DNA from: Pisaster brevispinus
Lineage: Eukaryota; Echinodermata; Asteroidea; Forcipulatida; Asteriidae
Reading direction: 5' to 3'
Length of the DNA stretch: 64,000 bases
Assembly: GCA_023634235.1 (NCBI GenBank)
Contig: JAMKCF010000007.1
Location: 19,970,592 to 20,034,591 of the forward strand
The notes under the pieces are model-generated. The model did no database searches. It saw nothing but the letters and a program-made list of their open reading frames with translations, and was not told where the DNA came from. Of the stretch, positions 12,120 through 25,600 are shown piece by piece. Both the position numbers and the translations under genes were made by a program. Each line of letters opens with the position of its first letter. Positions within the stretch are counted from its first letter, which is position 1.

Positions 12120-12814
12120 AGTTGGACGTGATTGAACATGACCTTATTAAGTCAAAAGAGGGCGCTATCAGATGAATGCGCGGAGCTCGCAAGTTTCACA
12201 GCCCAATTTAAATTGGTAGGTCGCATATTTGGATCACGCAAATTTGAATCTTGAGTGCGATAGTTTGAAACTTACGCGTGCAAGTTTGAAACTTGCCCGA
12301 AGAGGTACTTGTCGCTCAACACGTGCATAGAAAATCAACACAGAGTGGAGGTGAGCTGAGGCTAAACTGTCAAATTTGGTCTAAACTTTTAGAGAGTTTT
12401 TTAATGATTTTTGCCAACCTAGGTTGAAAGACTATGAGAAGCCATAAATGCAAAGCAAAAACAGATTGCCACAGTTTGTAACAAGCCTACACAAATATTT
12501 GAAAATAGTGCTGAACTTATTGGAAACAAAGTAATTAATCACAGAATGTTTTTCTTTTTTTAATTGAAAGTTTGCAGAAATGTTGAATTTGGACACATCT
12601 TTTAACGCTATTGAATGTTTTGCTAACATTCAGCCGTCCATGACAACCAGGTCTATAGTGATTTTTAGATTGGTGTTCCACATTTGACTTGTTAATTTGT
12701 ATTCTACTTGAAGGTTGGGAAGTTTTTGATTAAGGCAGATGATGGTGCATTCAGGGATGTGATTTTTCGTTTTTAACCGGAAATCCGTTGTTTTTTTACC
12801 CCCCCCCCAAAAAA

Positions 12815-12845
<31 letters not shown>

Positions 12846-13045
12846 ATAAATAAATAATAATAATAAAATAATATTTTGTTGTTGTTGATTTTTATATATA
12901 ATTAAGACCTTAAAAAACATGAAGAAAAAACAAATAAAATTCCCCAGAGTGCGGGTTAGAGCTTCTAAAACAAAAGATAAATGCATGTAAGTAGGCTTCG
13001 AGCTCACAAGTTTTCGCCCTCGCAAGCTTTCACGCTTTGCGCTCA
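12120..13045. repeat. Diverged repeat fragments and low-complexity tract
   Basis: Segment 12180-12310 contains several GTTTGAAACTT / CAAGTTTGAAACTTGC words, and 12985-13040 repeats the same vocabulary (GAGCTCACAAGTTTTCGC, CGCAAGCTTTCACGC). Between them 12798-12880 is a C-run, A-run and AAAT/AAT microsatellite. I read these as decayed repeat pieces; the open frames here are products of simple sequence. Confidence 0.4.
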
Positions 13046-13934
13046 CAGTTCAGGTTTTTTTTCAACAGCTTATCACATCCCTGTGCATTAGATGAAACAT
13101 TTACTCCACTGTTTAGATTTACTATTGTTAAAATTATGTCATCATTTGTCAAAGGTACAAAAGGTCTCCCATCCAAAGTAATATGTGAGCTTACAGTTCA
13201 CTTGTTCAGTTTAGTTTCAAGTTGAAGTAACTGTTTTTCATGGGGCATGGTTTGAACTTTCACAAGCTAGTTAAATAAGTATCAGGTATCAGGTAGTTTT
13301 GTGTGGTAAATATGGCCTCAGTGTATTTAAATCAAAAGAAAAAGTGTTTGTCTTTTAGGAGCTTTTACAATTTTTTTTTTTTTACAGAACGTCCCTTCTT
13401 TGTTAAAGCCATTTTATGATATCAGTTGAGATCATGTTTCATTTTCGCTGTTCCTTTTGGACAACCACCAAACCACAAATGAAAGAAGAAACAGTGTTAG
13501 TTGCCCAAATTATTTGAAAAAGGATGTCCGGAGTTTCAAAACTGAAAGGTCTGATAACAGAATATAGCATTGGCTTCACTTTCTGGCATAAACGTCCTTG
13601 CAGTTTTTTGGGGTTTTTCCAGTGATAGATGAGAGAATCAACAAAAAGTGGTCAATTAAGTAGTATTTCTTTGTCTTTTGGTTCCATGAGAATGTCTGAA
13701 GCTGTTATATTAGTATATTAGTATGAGGAAACGAAAGTGCTTTACAGTTTTATTTAGGTCATTTAAACATTTTATTTTGCCCATAAAGTTTTGCTTAAAA
13801 TGCCTTCTCTTTCCTGCTTTCTCTATTTATAGAGTTGATGGATGTATATAATCTGATGTCTTGTGTAATCACAAATACCACAATCTTTAAGCAGTAGGCC
13901 TGTGCATTTATGGATAATTTCTGCAACTGTGACT

Positions 13935-14312
13935 CTTACACGGCATGTCGTAGCCAAGCTGAGAAGAACACCAGACTCAAGGCTCTGGTGTTTCTGATCA
14001 GCAGAGTGTGGGTTCGATTCCTAGTCATGACACTTGTGTCCTTAAGCAAGACACTTAACCGTCACTGCGGCGTCCTCCGGATGGTCCTGTGTGTTGTGTA
14101 ATGCACAGAAGAAGAACCCAGTGGACTTATCGTAAAGTGAAGGGGTTCGCCCCTAACCTCATAAACCATTACATGGTGCTTTGTAAAGGAATATACTTGA
14201 AAAACGTAGCTCCGCATACCTTGCAGGATAAATACTGTAGTGCTTAGAAATGTAGTATTAAGCGCAGTATGAATGTTAAGTATAATGATGATGATGATGA
14301 TGATGATGATTA
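13935..14312 (+). mobile_element. tRNA-derived SINE copy (family B) ending in GAT repeat
   Basis: A B-box-like GTGTGGGTTCGATTCC near 14008 is followed by a conserved body with ACACTTGTGTCCTTAAGCAA and a tail that runs into (GAT)n at about 14284-14311. The same core, GTGTGGGTTCGATTCCCGG with ACACTTGTGTTATTGAGCAC, occurs at 24461-24830, and a minus-strand relative lies at 25976-26165. A tRNA-like head, a unique body and a simple-repeat 3' end are typical of SINEs. Confidence 0.7.
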
Positions 14313-15169
14313 TTAGTATTTCTGCAATGATACAGGTTCCTGGAACCTGTAAACGGAACTGTAAAAAAGTATGGAAAAATAATGTATGCGCTATCGCTTT
14401 AGTATGAATGAGCCAGGGGTTAGTACAATGTCAAGTGTAAACAGTATATGCTTTAAACGGCCTACAGCCCGCAAATCAGTTAAGTTTATGGCTTCTGTCT
14501 CCATTAAATCACAATTGTTCAGGAAATGTATTGTTAAGTCAAATATAAAAATACCTGCATAAATGTTATGACCAATTTGTTTATCAAATATTGATTCATC
14601 CAAGTCGAACTGAATTTTTTCCAGCAGTCAAAACTTCTTAGCAATTTGTTTTACGATCAGCTTCATCAAATTAACAATAAACAGTCTCTCAACCATTTCA
14701 TTGTTCAATTAATGTGGAAAATTCTCTCTCGGTAGATTCTTTGGCTGTGACTTTTTATTATAGAGCATCTTTCGTGGCGGGAAAGTTACTATCGGGCCGG
14801 GCTAGCATGAAGCGTTTCAGACTGGCAGTGAGTCACTAAAATCACTACCACATGCAGTCATCAGATCAGTGAGATCTTGTGTGCAACCTGTGTATTATGC
14901 GGGCATGCGTTGCTCTGGTGTCTGGCCTGATGTAGCGTTTTAGTCAAGGTGCACATGGCACTCCGTACACTCGGCTAGGCAGGGGCATTTGTCGTTCTGC
15001 AGTACAACAGCCAGGGTACAAAACATACCACATTCCTTGATAAAGACCTAAGCCACAATACAAACTTGGGAGACAAGATGCGCGTGACATATTAGCACTA
15101 TGCCTGTGCGACTAGTGTCGAAGTTGAAACTATTGATTGCTATGTCTACTCATGACTATCTCTTTCCAA

Positions 15170-15240
15170 CTACCCGGTTACTCGTGCCGCCATGACTATT
15201 GACAAAATAGTTGCGACTAGGAGCACCACGAGTCGGGTAG
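15170..15240. repeat. Interrupted inverted repeat
   Basis: CTACCCG plus ACTCGTG (separated by three extra bases) at 15170-15186 is complementary to CACGAGTCGGGTAG at 15227-15240. The 40-nt spacer also contains ACTATTG / AAATAGT complementarity. The function is unknown; it could be the end of a degenerate DNA transposon. Confidence 0.5.
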
Positions 15241-18156
15241 GGAATTTAAGTAGTCCTCCAGGCCTAAAGTTGTCACTGTCTGCTATGAAATATTGCTGCA
15301 AAAGAGTTGCTTACTGCAATGGCGTCCATCGCAATGCACACTTCACATTTTAGCCTGAATTTTACCATCTTGTGCCTGCGGCGATCTATAATCTTTGGTT
15401 TTGAAAAAAGTGAAATTTCACTAGTCTCCCAGGCACTTAAGCCTATTAGATTAGATTCTCCATACATTTATTGAACCTGACCTACTAAACATTCTATTGC
15501 TAATAAAACAAAACCCACAGAGGCTCATGTAGGTGTTGGTATCGGAAGTTACTTACAACAATATCTACATCAGGTTTGATTTCAAAAACAAAGTCTAACA
15601 GTTTTTTATGTTGTAAAGTTATCAGTTGGTTGTTGTTTGAAATCTGATGATTGTTGACTGAAATGTGACCTGGAGTTTACCTCAATAAGTTTCGGATTAG
15701 TGAACCGATAAAATTGAACCGGGTCTTGACATCAATGTCACCACTTTGCTTTGAAGACTTGCCAATCATACAGGAAATACTGCTCATAAAAATGCTAACT
15801 TTGTTTCGTTTTACAGTTATTTCCTTTACCTCTATGCATCAAGAATTCATATGTAGATGGACTTATTGGGCATTTGTGTGAGCGCTGCATTCGTGTCATT
15901 TTGCAGACTGCGTAAATTCTGCTTCAATCATCAATTTGAATTATTACCACCTTGCTCACTTCATCAGCCAGGGGAAACATTGTTCAGTACACACAAATCC
16001 TTTTTAAGTACATACTTTGCAAAAGAATCAAGAGTATGCTTTTAACCCTTGACCTTATGTTCCTATGAAACAAGTTCCATCACAATGTCTTGGGACTATT
16101 GCCAAACTTGATGAGTGTACCTAAACACACATCAGGGACTCGGCTCTAGAGAATTCCAGTCAGATTAGTTGTCATATCTCTGCACTTGATTTTGCGAATT
16201 AAATGTCTGATTTTTTAAGCAGGTGTTGGGGGAAACTGTCAGATCTATGAGAAAATAAAGGCAGGTAGTAGTGTTCAATTGATTGTTAACTTACTCTGGC
16301 ATGAATCTGGAAATTTGAAAATTCAAAAACAGGGTGTCAACACTGTTCACTTTCAATACATGTGAATGACAAATTAAACAGAGCATCTATAGGACACTCA
16401 GACATCCCCCTCTGGCTAACAGTTTGCCCCAGCAGTTTAAAATAATTAAGCAAGTCCATGCAGGGACATTCAATGCACACAGAATCACTGCAGACAGGAC
16501 AAACTACTAGGAGTTCCGTTATCAGTCACAATGCTGATTCAGTTATGTTTACCCGCCAGTTTGTTTGTACGGAATAGCTGTTAAGCAATTGCTGCTTAGT
16601 TGGGCTGTGAAATTTTAACCGACCATAACTTCAGACCTTGAGGTTTGGATGCCTTTTCTCATAACTTCCATCATGTAACTGAGAGGGCTTAGAAGCTATG
16701 GCTTTGCTGACATTGATCATAGTTGTGTTTCAAAAGTGGGATTTTTACAATCGGATCATATTTCACAATTCATTCTGGCAGACTGAATTTACCTTTAATG
16801 CAATGGTAATTGAAATTGGATTACACTGCATAAAGAAACCATTGTAAACAGATATAGAATATGGTCAGACCTTTGTAAAAAAAGTACAGCATTTAAATAA
16901 ACATAGACAAACTTGGAGGAAGAACTTAACACTGCAACCTTCAGAGGGAATTTGGATAAAATGTACAAAGGACTACTTGTAGTTGTAAGGCTGGTGATGA
17001 CTTTTAAGACCTGAACTGAATGTGTCTACCCGATGTAATGATGTTGTACTGGTTTGAATATCTAGGAACACGATAAACTCTGTGTAGTGTGTAGAGTCAA
17101 GATTTGTCTGTGAGGAGGGGGCATGTGAGAATTTGCTGTTCATTATGATTCATCCGCCTCAACCTCTTCATGGATTTAGTTTCGTCCATTATTAAATCTG
17201 TCTGGCTCCTCTTGCTCTTCTCCCATGTGTAAGTTCCATCAAGAAAGCTGCAAAAGAAAACACTGACAACCAGTTCTAAATGGGTTCCCCACATGTCCTT
17301 ATCTCTCCCGATTCTTTCCATTTTGGTTAACACTCCCCTCATCCTCTGCTTTACAATGAAGTTTGCTCCCTGTTTCTTCCCCCAAGATGTTTCTTACTCC
17401 GTCACCTTTTTCTTTCATTTGTTATCTATGTCTTCTATTTTGCACATTCTGCTCCTCATTTTCATCCCCATGTGCACCCCAGTCGTCCTTGCCCCCTTCG
17501 TTTATCTTACAGCACCCCATGTATTCCCATTGATCTCACCATTCCTCATTTGCCATCCTTCTTCTCCCCTCAATCCCCTTGTCTTATTTCATCTCCATCT
17601 CTCTACAATCGCTAAGAATCTTTTCCGTATCATTTTCGCTCTTGGCATCCTTGTACCTGGGGACATCACTCTGCGTCCGCCCACAAGTAGCAGCAGCGCT
17701 GACGAGGAGCTTAATGAGAGAGCTCGGTGTAATTGAAACTCGGCAACGGAAGCTCAGTCCGATCTCTCACTGGTTGATATTAACCCAACAGATGTAGAAC
17801 AAGGGAATTACTATCCATAGTAGACGTAGATTTGATCCCTTTGCCTGTTCTGTTGTGGAGAGATTACCTTGTACGTTTCTAAATGTCATGCTTTTAATGC
17901 CACCACTGCAGTAGACTGATCAAAAGCACTATTCAATGTGTCCAAGTTTTCCTACAATTCGTGGAATCAAGAGCCTTTGTAAAGCCCTTACAGTGACTGC
18001 CGGGATAGATGTATCAAGAGGAGAATTATGGTTCTATTTTAAGGACATTAATTGTACCATCACCCTCCACAAATGACCTTTTAAGTAGATCAACTTTTCA
18101 AGGCCTCTCAGCTATAAAATGACAACAATAGTAATAATGACTGCTAGTTAGGCCAT

Positions 18157-18400
18157 TTTTGATGACCGGGTTGGCGTAGTGGTTTCTTGCCTCACCTTCC
18201 ACCTCTTGGACCTTTTTAAAGAAAAATATATTTATAATTTGTTTGCCCCAGACAAGGCTAAAAGCCACTCTTGGTAAGGGGCTACAAGAAGAAGAAGAAC
18301 CTTGGTTTGAATCCCGCTGGGGCACTCTGTGGATTGGGTTTTCCTTATAATAAATCTCTGGGGTTTTCCTCCCGCATCTAAAATTAAAACTTTCTTCCGT
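18157..18400 (+). mobile_element. SINE-like repeat (family C), interrupted copy
   Basis: TTGGCGTAGTGGTTTCTTGC and TTTGAATCCCGCTGGGGCAC form tRNA-like A and B boxes, followed by GTGGATTGGGTTTTC and GGGTTTTCCTCC(C/T)(G/A)CATCTAAAA. Copies occur at 35093-35250 (plus) and 39758-39965 (minus). Here the A and B boxes are separated by roughly 90 bases of AT-rich and GAAGAAGAAG sequence absent from the 35-kb copy, so this copy carries an insertion. Confidence 0.65.
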
Positions 18401-18685
18401 GTCTTTTTTATTTGCTTTTCTGAGATTCATTGGCTTCACAACCAGAATCAAAAATAAATGATGTGATATTTATAATCTTTCTGTATTAAGAAAAACATAG
18501 GCCTACATAAAATTCAATTTGTGTTTTCCGTTGTAGCTTTTAGTTACGATATGGTATTCCTAAGCAAAGATTACATATCTTGGAAGATATGGAAGAAGCA
18601 GTGGTTTAGATATCAACTCTTAGAAAATAGTTGTCTTTTGTTTTCCAGTAAATTATCAAAAGTCATGAAAGTTGCCTGTATAATA

Positions 18686-18732
18686 TGTTGTCTGCAAAAA
18701 TGTTGTCTGCAAAAATGTTGTCTGCAAACTTG
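18686..18732 (+). repeat. 15-bp tandem triplicate
   Basis: TGTTGTCTGCAAAAA occurs twice in tandem, followed by a third partial copy TGTTGTCTGCAAA. It is a small local minisatellite in the intron before the first visible AHR exon. Confidence 0.85.
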
Positions 18733-19446
18733 GAGATTTGTTCAAAATTGATTTTGCCCATCTTTTACCATCTGGTGTTGAACTTGAGTCTGCAGATTTA
18801 TTGTTCATTCTAAAATCCAATCAAAGTTTTGATGCCTTACGCCTCTCCAAGTGCAATCATTTCAAAATATTTGAGATATGAAACATGCCAATGTTAATAA
18901 CCTTTAAAAAGTGCATTAACCAAAATTTTTAGGGATGATTTTTTTCTCCCGCCTTGTAGAGGATTAAGTGACTGGATATAAAAAGAGGCTAATCACTTAT
19001 TGTGGATATTCGCTGAGCCATGAGGGTGGGTATTTACGGGCGGATGGGACATTGGGGCAAATCCGGTCAGATCATACAAGCAAATACAGTCTTGTTACCA
19101 TCACGTGTGGCATAATAATTGATAAAAAGAGTATGCCGTAATTCCGTTTTGGCTAATATATAGTTTAAATAAATATTGCTCTTTTTGTTAGCTTTCTTGA
19201 GGGGAACACATTACTGTGGGAAATGGAACAAAGTTTGTGAATACCTTTTTTTATTCTGGCTGGCCGTTACAATTAAGAAGGACATTTATGAAAAACTTCA
19301 TTCTTTTTGATGGATTTAATACAAATGTGATGTGTTTAACCATTGTATGTTTTGTTTTTGCCTGTCCTTTTTTAAGATATGATACAATAGTGCATTTCCC
19401 AGCATTTTATAACATATTGTATTTGTCCTTTTTGCTTACTTTGCAG

Positions 19447-19619
19447 TTTCTACAGGTAGTAAGGAATCCCCGAATGGCGCCATCACCGATGGAAATCATG
19501 TCCAGAAGCACATATTGCCCACAAAAGGCGGTTCAGGCCAAACCACTATGGATATCAATCAGCCAGATAGCAGCACTACGTCAATGGCCATGGAGGGAGA
19601 GGCTGACATGCTGGTTCAT
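19447..19619 (+). CDS. AHR: AHR coding exon a: post-bHLH linker and start of PAS-A
   Basis: The acceptor is TTACTTTGCAG ending at 19446 and the donor is GTGAGT from 19620. The exon enters with two bases of a split codon and encodes 57 further residues: a low-complexity linker ending in the PAS-A entry EADMLVH, which joins without a gap to AMNGFILVV of the next exon. A second AG at 19454-19455 (TTTCTACAG) is an alternative acceptor that would remove three codons in the same phase. The linker is poorly conserved, so this exon rests on the splice sites, the phase and the strong match across the junction. Confidence 0.88.
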
Positions 19620-22600
19620 GTGAGTCTAAACTACGTTACCTCAGTTGGCTTTGGGATGAGTTCGTTCATTCCAATCTTTTACTTTCCAACGAATAAATCA
19701 GCCAACCTAAAAGTTTGACCACTTTGGGTCAGTATTCGAAAAAAGTTCCTGTGCCTACCAATGGTATTCTTTTTCAGAACTTTCTGGTGCTTCCGGAGTA
19801 ATTATTTTCCTTTGAACTTACCATTGCCACAATGAAACCCTGACTAGACAAAGGAAAGACAACAAAGGTTCTCATAAAAAGCACCAGGATTTGATATTGT
19901 CTTGTGAGGAAATATGAGCGGGCACTCACTGTGATTCACAGAACCTTGGGCAGTAAGCCACGGCTGATAATCTGCCATGGTGTGCTGGAATCTCAGAACA
20001 CTTGGACTTACCTCTCATTGCGCCAAATACAATGATAAACCACGGTGGCAGCCTGTCCATTGTTGTATACCACACTTGTACAACAACAGGACAAAGGGCG
20101 GGAATCAGGGATTACACAATAACCCCCCAGAAAAAGGGATATTATGAGGCATGATTGCCAGTACCTCGTGTCCCTCTTTGTACAAGTGAAACAAAGCGTA
20201 TTAAAGTAGGTGCATGCCCATGCACACTACACAATGGAATGCCTGGGTGGATATTCATGTCAGCCATCCAACTGACTGCAAAAAAAGTGATACACCATCA
20301 GCCGTAGGCGAGGCCAGAAAAAAATTACTTGGATATCCGACGTAAAGCAGCAAGTAGCAGCATATGGGGGGTTTTTATGGGGGGTTTTTTTGCACATTAA
20401 TTTAGCTAAATAAAAACAAATAAATTTCTTCCTATGTGTACTGAGTCGGTAACTGTTTCATGCTGCCATGTCATATTGTGTTTGTTCCATACCTCTCTCT
20501 GTTTTTTCTACTCTATTTATTCCATTATTCCTTTATTTCTTCCATCCAGTGAACACATTTTTTCTTCTTACATACCCTCAGGCAATGAACGGATTTATCC
20601 TAGTTGTCCAGCAAGATGGTCAGGTGATGTTTGCCTCACCTTCAATTCAAGAATACCTTGGCTTTCAGGATGTAAGTAACTGACATACGTGCCCCAGCCT
20701 CATTCGTTGGATACTTGTGGGTGCTGAAAGAAAATATTGAGTAGAGGTTATGATCGTCACAAAAAGCCAGATGTCCCCATAAGAAATTTATCCTAGATGC
20801 TCCTTTTATTTTCGTGACAACAAAAGAATATCGCCTACTTGATTGATTTTTAAAATGTATGGTCATTTTAAAAACACCTTTAGAAATAAGTTCACCCTCT
20901 GTGCTAACGTTAGCCAACGTAAGCAGCACACAACTCATTCCGCAAGAAATTGTTTGCAAACATTGGGGAGCTTTTGCAATGTTTGCGCAAGTGGTATGCA
21001 CTGCTGGATTTGATTTTGACAGAAAACGGCAGATGGCACGGTTATGATTTCATTTAAGTTTCATGTGAAATGATGTGTACACTATTTACAATTACTTATA
21101 TAGCTTAAAATACATGAAAACAAAAGGATTGAGTTATTCTCCGTACCATTAGTCTGTTTTGTTGGTGCCGCTCTTGTTTGCCCTTCAATATAGTATGAAA
21201 TCTAGCTAAAATTGGGACAAATCATAACTCAATAAAGAAGAAGAAGAAGTCATGTTTATAATCTGTTGGATAAATTTGTTTCGTCTGACTTGAAAGCTTG
21301 AAAATTCTTTTCTTCCACTAGATCAAAATGTCCTTTTTATAAAAAGTACATACATTTTGTATTCTCTTTGTTGAGGTGTATAGAACAATCCTGCAAGGGT
21401 TGTGATAACTTTTAATCATGTCTTATTTCTACCCATAGAAGACATAGGTAAACAGAAATAGTACATTGATACCGGCTAAGAACGCTGTGGACGTCTGAAG
21501 CCATACAACGCAACTCTTTATCAATTAATGATGCAAGCTAATTTGCTTATCCGTAGTGGCCCTGCCAGTCCTATCACACCAAGGGCAGGGAGTAAGCACT
21601 GATTAGAAATAATTCCCCCTTGGATTGTCGGAGTTGCTCGTTTAGAAGATGCCGCACCATGTTTGGATGATTAATTATGTTATTGTGGTGGGGCGCCGCC
21701 CTTCATGGTAGCACATCTCATAATTTTTCAGTACATATTTGTGATAACGCATCAGAACTCGCGATCACCCCAACGCGAGAGTCAATCCAACCCTGAGTTA
21801 CATCAACGTTGCGCTCCTGAAGATCTAACCCTCAGCATCCTCTCATTATTCAATAACGACAGAGGGATCTACGCTAAATTGATCAAGCCCGTTTATCTTG
21901 TTAAAGGGTGTCTGGCAGTGAATAATGATAGATGGGCCAAGCATTTATTTCGCTAAAAGTGCAGAACAGAGTCAACCAAACCGTTTCACTATTGTACTTT
22001 AACACTGTGTCTGCCACCAATTGAATGATTTGCGAATAATTGTGTTCTTTCAATCTATATCCTCATGAAAGTATTCGGAGCACATGTTACTTTTTTTGTC
22101 TCAAACTTTTATTGGCATCTTTAACAATGGGAACTTGATTCATTATTGTGCAGCCTTCCTGTTTTTTTGAGTTGGTTACAAACACAGCTGCAGCTGCTAT
22201 GCGCTAACCACCAAAACCAATGAGCAATAGTAACCACAGTTAATGTAACCGCCCAACTCAGTCAAGTTGTTTGTCAGTCCATTAAGTCCTTGACTCCCCT
22301 CCACTTGGTCACATTAATTTGGAATCAGTACAACCTGGAACACTATATAAACATTAGCATGAAATTACTAAGAATGGCAAAATAATAATCACTTGAATTA
22401 GCAAAGTTTAATGTGACTTTTGTTCATGGATTTGTTGCTATTTGTGCAATCTGGTCCTACTATATGTTGTGTATGACAGAGATAAATTGCTAAGTGCGCT
22501 AATTTGTTTTACAGAAGTGTGCTCGTGTGGGGCACAATACAATGTCCATTTAGTAATCAGACTGATCAACTAAGCTCTGCCCATTGTGCACGTGCAGGCT

Positions 22601-25600
22601 TTTCCGATACTACACTTGCACTATCCAGCCACATGCTAGACATTGTTAACTACCTCAGGCGGGGAAAGAGGGGGTGGGTCCAGGGGGTGGGTCCTCTCCA
22701 TTACTTTATTTACTTTTCTTTGTACTGCTTTTTTCCTTTTGTAAACTTGAAACGTGCGCCTTCACATGAAAGTAGTCCTTATCTTGCTACAGACCTAAAT
22801 TCCTGCTGCTGGCTTGTGTCGAGCCCATAATCGTCAAAACATTCTAGTTACTTTTGGGGGTATGTGTTTGGCTGTTTTTATTTTATTTTAGGGAAGACCC
22901 CTCCCTGGTATAATTCATGGATCCGTGCCTGTACTTATTCATCACTCTTCAAAACCATTGCCCTAATAGCCCTTCCACGATCTACCTTCTTGTTGTAAAA
23001 CTCTTGTTTTAAAAGCTCTACAAGTAAGCAAATTATGTATGGTCAAATAAAAGATGGATAAAATGAGTGCAGGGTTCTCTCCATGCACAAACTAGCATAT
23101 CGAGCCGATACATGCAAATTTCAGCCGATACAGGAAAACAAAATAAAATAAATAAGTAAAATCTTTTTATAATTTCACCAAAAAAAAAAAACATTGAGAG
23201 AAACTATATAGAATGCTGCAGATTGCACAGTGCTTTTAAAACCAATATAGACACAAAGACAAAAACATTCTGAAGACCTTGTTTAAGTTCAGCGTGCTTC
23301 TACCAAACTGAAACAAATTTGGGTCCAGAATGCCCCACAGTTTTGAAAAAGCCTGGGGAGAAACCTGGTCAATGAATGTTGAATTTGAAACTTGAAAGTG
23401 ATAAATTGAATTACTTGATCCGGGGTTATCTTACTATTGGTACTCTAGAAATAATGGTGTATCTGGATTGACCAGTTTTACTCTGACGAAGTAAATTTAC
23501 CTTGAGAATGTATCAGTAATGCAAAATGACATAGTTTTCCGAAATTGAAATTCATTTGAGGGATTTGTTCCGCTAACTGCCATCTGGCTTCTGGGAAAAC
23601 AAGCCGAGGCCGTAGAAGGTAGAAACAGTCACATTAAGTGTTTGTCATCCCCCATTTCATGTACGTGCTAATGATACCACCTGGACGTCAACATGATGTA
23701 TGAGAGATTAATGATTAATTACCGAGATGCCATTTATAGTTCAGAAATCATTTATTCATAGATTGATTTGAGCTGGCAAAAAAAAGTTCAAAATACTTTC
23801 CTGTTATATTGTTAGTTTGGTTTGCGGACCCTAATGGTTCACTGTACTTATATGAGCCTGTCTTGTTTGGTCTGGTAAATTATTTATAGTGTTATTTTGT
23901 GTGGCGTGGAATGATATTTTGATATGCATGTGCAATTAATAACCTTAAGCATTGAGTAGTGTGAAAGGTTCATCAGTAAAGGCAAAAGGGGTTTATTGGT
24001 TACAACATCTTTCCTTGGTGCACTTACAGATCTGATCATTTTCCCAAATTTGCCAAAGCTGTTAGAATAATTCTGCTTGAGATATGTTTTGGATGGCAGC
24101 TGTCCAAAAACCTTGTAGGAAAATCCTTAAACCAGACAAAATCATCTTTCCTAGAATTGACGGTGCAAGCAAAGCATGATTGTGAAGAGATATTTTACCC
24201 CGTCATTTTCCCTTGTGGTTTATTACTTCATACTAAAAAGAAAAAGTCACATCCTCTTCAGTTGATTCCCTTACAATGTTGCTTCCCAGGTTTTTTATCG
24301 TAAACTGGGCGTAATCCCTGGCAATACAGCAGTATACAGTTGTATTTCTTCTGACTGCCACCCCCCTAACATAGATTGACAAACTAGTTGGTGGAGCATC
24401 AGTACCTAAACCCGGAGGTCACAGGTTCAAATCCTGCTGCATTCATAAAACAAACTGTATTCAGTGTTTTGGCAGAGAGGTCTACTGCATTGGACTTAAG
24501 TTCTAATGGTTGAATGATTGGAGTGTGGGTTCGATTCCCGGTGTTAACACTTGTGTTATTGAGCACGGCACATAACCATAATTGCTTCTCTTAACCCGGG
24601 TGTTTAAACAGGAACCTAAGAGGGCTGAGACAGTGTTGTGTTGGATTAACCTCTGAGCGCTATTTTACGGAGCTTGGGGTTGTGTGATCCCCAGGGAGTT
24701 GAGAAAGTTAGAGGAATGGTCTAAAAGTATGCCTGATGAACAGGGATAATAATGTAAAGTGCCTTGATCTAGCTACTAGGATATGTGCGCTATATAAGAA
24801 CCAATTACAATGATTGTTGTTCCTCTTTTCGAGATAATTGTATTTAAAATTGGGTTGATTTTGTCTTGGATACAGGCTGATGTGATGCATCAGTGTGTCT
24901 ATGATCTTATCCATAAAGACGACCGCACCAACTTCCAGCAGCAGCTGACGTATAAGAACACTCATGAATTTATTGACGATATGGAGTCTGCAGGTAACAC
25001 TTTATACATTATTCATAATCAACTTGCATATTCATTAGATCCTTATGATTATTCAAATTTTACTAATGACTTCATAATGTTGAGCATATTGCTTGACAAA
25101 ACTTAACACAATATCTTAAGCTTTTTATTTAACATATTTTTTTTTTTTGAAACTTACTCACAAAAAGTTCATATTTCTGAGTCTCTTTCGATAAAAACAG
25201 AGAAAATAATATTTGAATTGGCGTGATTTACTGGAGTCAATGTTGGCCTCAGCCTGTCAAAATGAAGCCCGGAGCTTAAGATAGAAATAGATGCCCTTCT
25301 TTAACAATCACTGTTCCATAACTGAAAAGTTCCTGAAAATGTCCCCTCTCCCCCTGTCCCTCTCCTTCTCTACCCCCTGGCAGATCTCAAGACCTCGTTG
25401 GAGCGGAACTTCACGGCTCGCTTGCGGTGCCTGCTTGATGAATCATCAGGATTTTTGGTAAGCTTACCCCAAAAAAGAACATAAGCTTCAAAAGTGTGAA
25501 ATGTTAACCCTTCTTTCCTCTTGTTGAAGACCTTTTTTCGGGTCATCTTTTTGATTGGGATGTACAACTTTTGTCTCTTTTACATTTCTAAAAAGATATA

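Larger units (their letters stand above)
1..19446. other. Non-coding region upstream of first visible AHR exon
   Basis: No exon with both splice sites and recognisable protein similarity was found here. The first coding exon of AHR in the window starts at 19447 and begins after the bHLH domain, so at least part of this stretch is expected to be AHR intron; the gene's bHLH exons and promoter may lie further upstream. The region contains repeats listed separately (1149, 2021, 3437, 6907, 8080, 9950, 11642, 13935, 18157 and others). Most open frames here are short, lack splice context and show no domain. The remainder reads as AT-rich unique sequence with homopolymer runs. Confidence 0.6.
20672..24875 (+). 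other. AHR intron
   Basis: This 4.2-kb intron contains homopolymer tracts, GGGTGGGTCC tandem words near 22672 and two tRNA-like SINE copies near its 3' end (24370-24460, 24461-24830). No other exon was recognised. Confidence 0.85.

Noticed and set aside
12630..13046. 138-codon minus-strand open frame with hydrophobic and Gln-rich stretches
   Set aside because: It spans a C-run, A-run and AAAT microsatellite. The apparent protein is low-complexity translation.
17293..17736. 147-codon hydrophobic open frame
   Set aside because: Its composition comes from pyrimidine-rich DNA (CTC/TTC/ATT runs). There is no family resemblance and no splice context.
22640..22665. NYLRRGKR-like coding near 22650 as a bHLH remnant
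   Set aside because: It lies downstream of the PAS-A exons in the gene order, has no flanking helix residues and no splice pair.
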